In this document: in pieces, positions 63,401 through 64,000 of the stretch
Numbering within the stretch: position 1 is the first letter of the stretch
Layout: each line of letters begins with the position of its first letter
Assembly (NCBI RefSeq): GCF_900109045.1
Contig: NZ_FNYL01000004.1
Span: 94,321-158,320, forward strand
DNA: 64,000 nucleotides
DNA from: Dyadobacter sp. SG02
GTDB taxonomy: Bacteria; Bacteroidota; Bacteroidia; Cytophagales; Spirosomataceae
Direction of reading: 5' to 3'
Notes under the pieces: model-generated
Told to the model about the DNA's origin: nothing
The model's database searches: none
What the model saw: only the letters and a program-made list of their open reading frames with translations
Position numbers and translations under genes: made by a program

Positions 63401-64000
63401 ACTCCCAGCACCGCGACGCCTTCAATTAACTTGAAAGACGCGAAGGAAACCACTTTCTTCGTAACCCAGGTGAGCAATAAGGGTTGCGAAAGCGCTACCC
63501 GCGTTGCCCAAAAAGTACTGGTTAAACCTCTCCCTGGCCAGCCAGGCATTGCACAGTCGCTCATCGAATATTGCCAGTTTATCCCTGCAAAACCGTTGGA
63601 AGCAACAGCCGTTACCAATGCATCCCTGAACTGGTTCGGTACAGACGCGACAGGAGGAACATCGAGCCCTAATGCGCCGACTCCTTCCACAGCCGAAGGC
63701 GGAACGACTTCCTATTACGTTGCGCAAACATTGGCAGGATGTATCGGCGACCGCGCTAAAATCGACATCAAAGTAAATACCACGCCGAAGCCTGTTACCA
63801 AAACATTCCTCGAATACTGCCAGAATGCCGTGGCGCCGGCGCTCGATGCAACCGGAACTGTTTTGAAGTGGTACCGCGAAGCGAACGGCGTCGACTGGCA
63901 GGGCATTCCTTTCATTCCGTTTACGGCTAAGGTTGAAGATTACTCTTTCTACGTAACGCAAACCGGTTCTAACGGTTGTGAGAGCCCGAAAGAGGAGATT
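60455..64000 (+). CDS. Giant secreted Ig-like repeat protein (5' part)
   Basis: 1182 codons, open to the window end. Signal peptide (MKRTFIKESFLTIFATVFCL, AASFG). After a leading domain there are 13 Ig-like repeats of 78-87 residues. Each contains LKWYGTDATGGTASATAPTP, then STTAAGTTSYYVSQTVGGCE, then ARAQIVVTVNACTPPAAPTV with two cysteines and one invariant Trp-Tyr. The organisation (LxWY, APTPST, YYVSQT, CESxR) is typical of surface-exposed adhesin or gliding-associated proteins exported by the T9SS, where a sorting domain follows at the C-terminus; that end is not visible. Residues are very Thr/Ala-rich. Confidence 0.88.
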   Translation, partial: MKRTFIKESFLTIFATVFCLAASFGQTSITTGTVSPSTACAGSDVSVPFTTAGTVLPTVTFHAQLSDAAGAFSATPVEIGNAATSPISATIPAGTTAGAGYKIRVVSKLAGVIAITGSESVAVTVNAVPAAPTVTSPVNYTQNAVASALSATPGTGGALNWYGTNETGGTGSSTAPTPATTAAGTTIYYVSQTVAGCESNRAKIDVIVAACTPPAKPTVTTPVTYTVGDAPAPLTVTAATGATINWYGTNASGGTASATAPTPSTATAGSTTYYVSQTVAACESERAQIVVNVNACTPPAAPTVVNKSYTVGDVAVPLTATGTGLKWYGTDATGGTASTTAPTPSTAAAGTTSYYVSQTVGGCESSRVQLVVTVNACTPPAAPTVSNKSYTVGDAAAQLTATGSNLKWYGTDATGGTASATAPTPSTTAPGITSYYVSQTVGGCESARAQIVVTVTACTPPAAPTVANKSYTVGDAAVPLTATGSNLKWYGTDATGGTASATAPTPSTAAPGTTSYYVSQTVGGCESARAQIVVTVNACTPPAAPTVANKSYTIGDAATPLTATGTNLKWYGTNATGGTGSATAPTPSTATPGTTSYYVSQTVGGCESARAQIVVTVNACIPPAAPGVSNISYCIGSAAAKLNATGSNLKWYTDATGGTGSATAPTPSTSEAGVKSYFVSQTVGACESARAEIKVTINETPAPTATSPIEYCLNEAASPLTATGTGLKWYMSSTGGTALTGTPTPVTTAAGTTRYYVSQTVNGCESQQRKEVAVVVKNPSTAPTVTATVNLCQNSSPAALTANGSRLKWYTSASGGTALDGAPVPVTTAVGTTNYYVSQTAEGLCEGPRAKIEVIIKDTPAAPAVTPVDYCVGAKPVALTPSGAAYKWYNGPTGGTGTTAPPTPTATTVGTTSYYVTQANTYGSLTCESPRAKLDVNVNATPGNVSALSQEFCQERGDKNYTFPTQAQPGNTLNWYTAATNGTPSTATPSINLKDAKETTFFVTQVSNKGCESATRVAQKVLVKPLPGQPGIAQSLIEYCQFIPAKPLEATAVTNASLNWFGTDATGGTSSPNAPTPSTAEGGTTSYYVAQTLAGCIGDRAKIDIKVNTTPKPVTKTFLEYCQNAVAPALDATGTVLKWYREANGVDWQGIPFIPFTAKVEDYSFYVTQTGSNGCESPKEEI
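61190..62647 (+). repeat. Tandem 243-bp Ig-like repeats
   Basis: The conserved Trp codon of the repeat lies at 61190, 61433, 61676, 61919, 62162 and 62405, exactly 243 bp apart. Flanking repeats are 234-261 bp apart (60935, 62639, 62879, 63116, 63377, 63632, 63869). The repeats inside the 243-bp block are nearly identical at the nucleotide level, so they arose by recent duplication or are kept alike by gene conversion. Confidence 0.88.

Noticed and set aside
60860..63961. Several minus-strand Cys/Arg-rich ORFs
   Set aside because: They lie opposite the Ig-like repeat gene and repeat with its 243-bp period, so they are shadows of the repeat protein.

Overview
The window is a chromosomal stretch of a Bacteroidota bacterium, most likely a Cytophagales member close to Dyadobacter or Spirosoma. 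The evidence is in the sequence. Type IX secretion (T9SS) components PorV and PorU open the window, secreted proteins with T9SS-style C-terminal or Ig-like repeat architecture close it, and a GldA-like ABC ATPase is present. Promoters show the Bacteroidota -7 box TAnnTTTG, for example before tRNA-Arg and asnS. Shine-Dalgarno sequences are weak throughout. The organism assignment is inference from gene content.

Left core region (1-30.5 kb). Minus strand: start of an M16 peptidase, porV, porU, an SprT-like metalloprotease, a small lipoprotein, a GGGP-synthase homologue, three small membrane or envelope proteins, and a histidine block hisH-hisA-hisF-hisIE. The his block is preceded by a very clear attenuator: a 20-codon leader peptide with three His codons followed by an intrinsic terminator. 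Plus strand: M14 carboxypeptidase, HupE/UreJ-like membrane protein, M1 aminopeptidase, an AAA ATPase (DUF4143 type) behind four short tandem repeats, a 2-hydroxyacid dehydrogenase and a multispanning glycosyltransferase. Then come a FtsX/MacB-type permease, an alginate-export-like outer-membrane barrel, a glycosyltransferase, a GMC oxidoreductase with its gluconate-dehydrogenase-subunit-3 partner, and an S41 protease.

Accessory island (about 30.5-44.9 kb). A tyrosine recombinase lies next to an intact tRNA-Arg(ACG). A short 3' tRNA fragment and a matching hairpin lie at the far end. Between them are a three-gene AbiE-type toxin-antitoxin operon with a 39-bp perfect palindrome at its start, and a two-gene operon of large helicases. 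The first helicase carries a primase-like (TOTE/AEP-type) N-terminus. The second carries a phospholipase-D-type nuclease N-terminus and a DUF3427-like C-terminus. The island also holds an orphan HipB-like regulator, an Imm27-like immunity protein, a serine hydrolase and a frameshifted antirestriction gene (ardA). It is visibly more AT-rich than its flanks. It reads as a defence/anti-defence island, and the helicase pair is the best candidate for an under-described system.

Right core region (44.9-64 kb). An enoyl-CoA hydratase/isomerase, a PAP2-like membrane protein, asnS, a T9SS cargo protein, a serine hydrolase, an isolated nuoL-nuoM pair, a small Arg/Asp-rich secreted protein, an acyltransferase-like membrane protein, a GldA-like ATPase, a GH3 hydrolase fused to a beta-lactamase-like domain, and finally a giant secreted repeat protein. 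That last gene runs off the window; its roughly 81-codon repeats are kept at exactly 243 bp in its central part.
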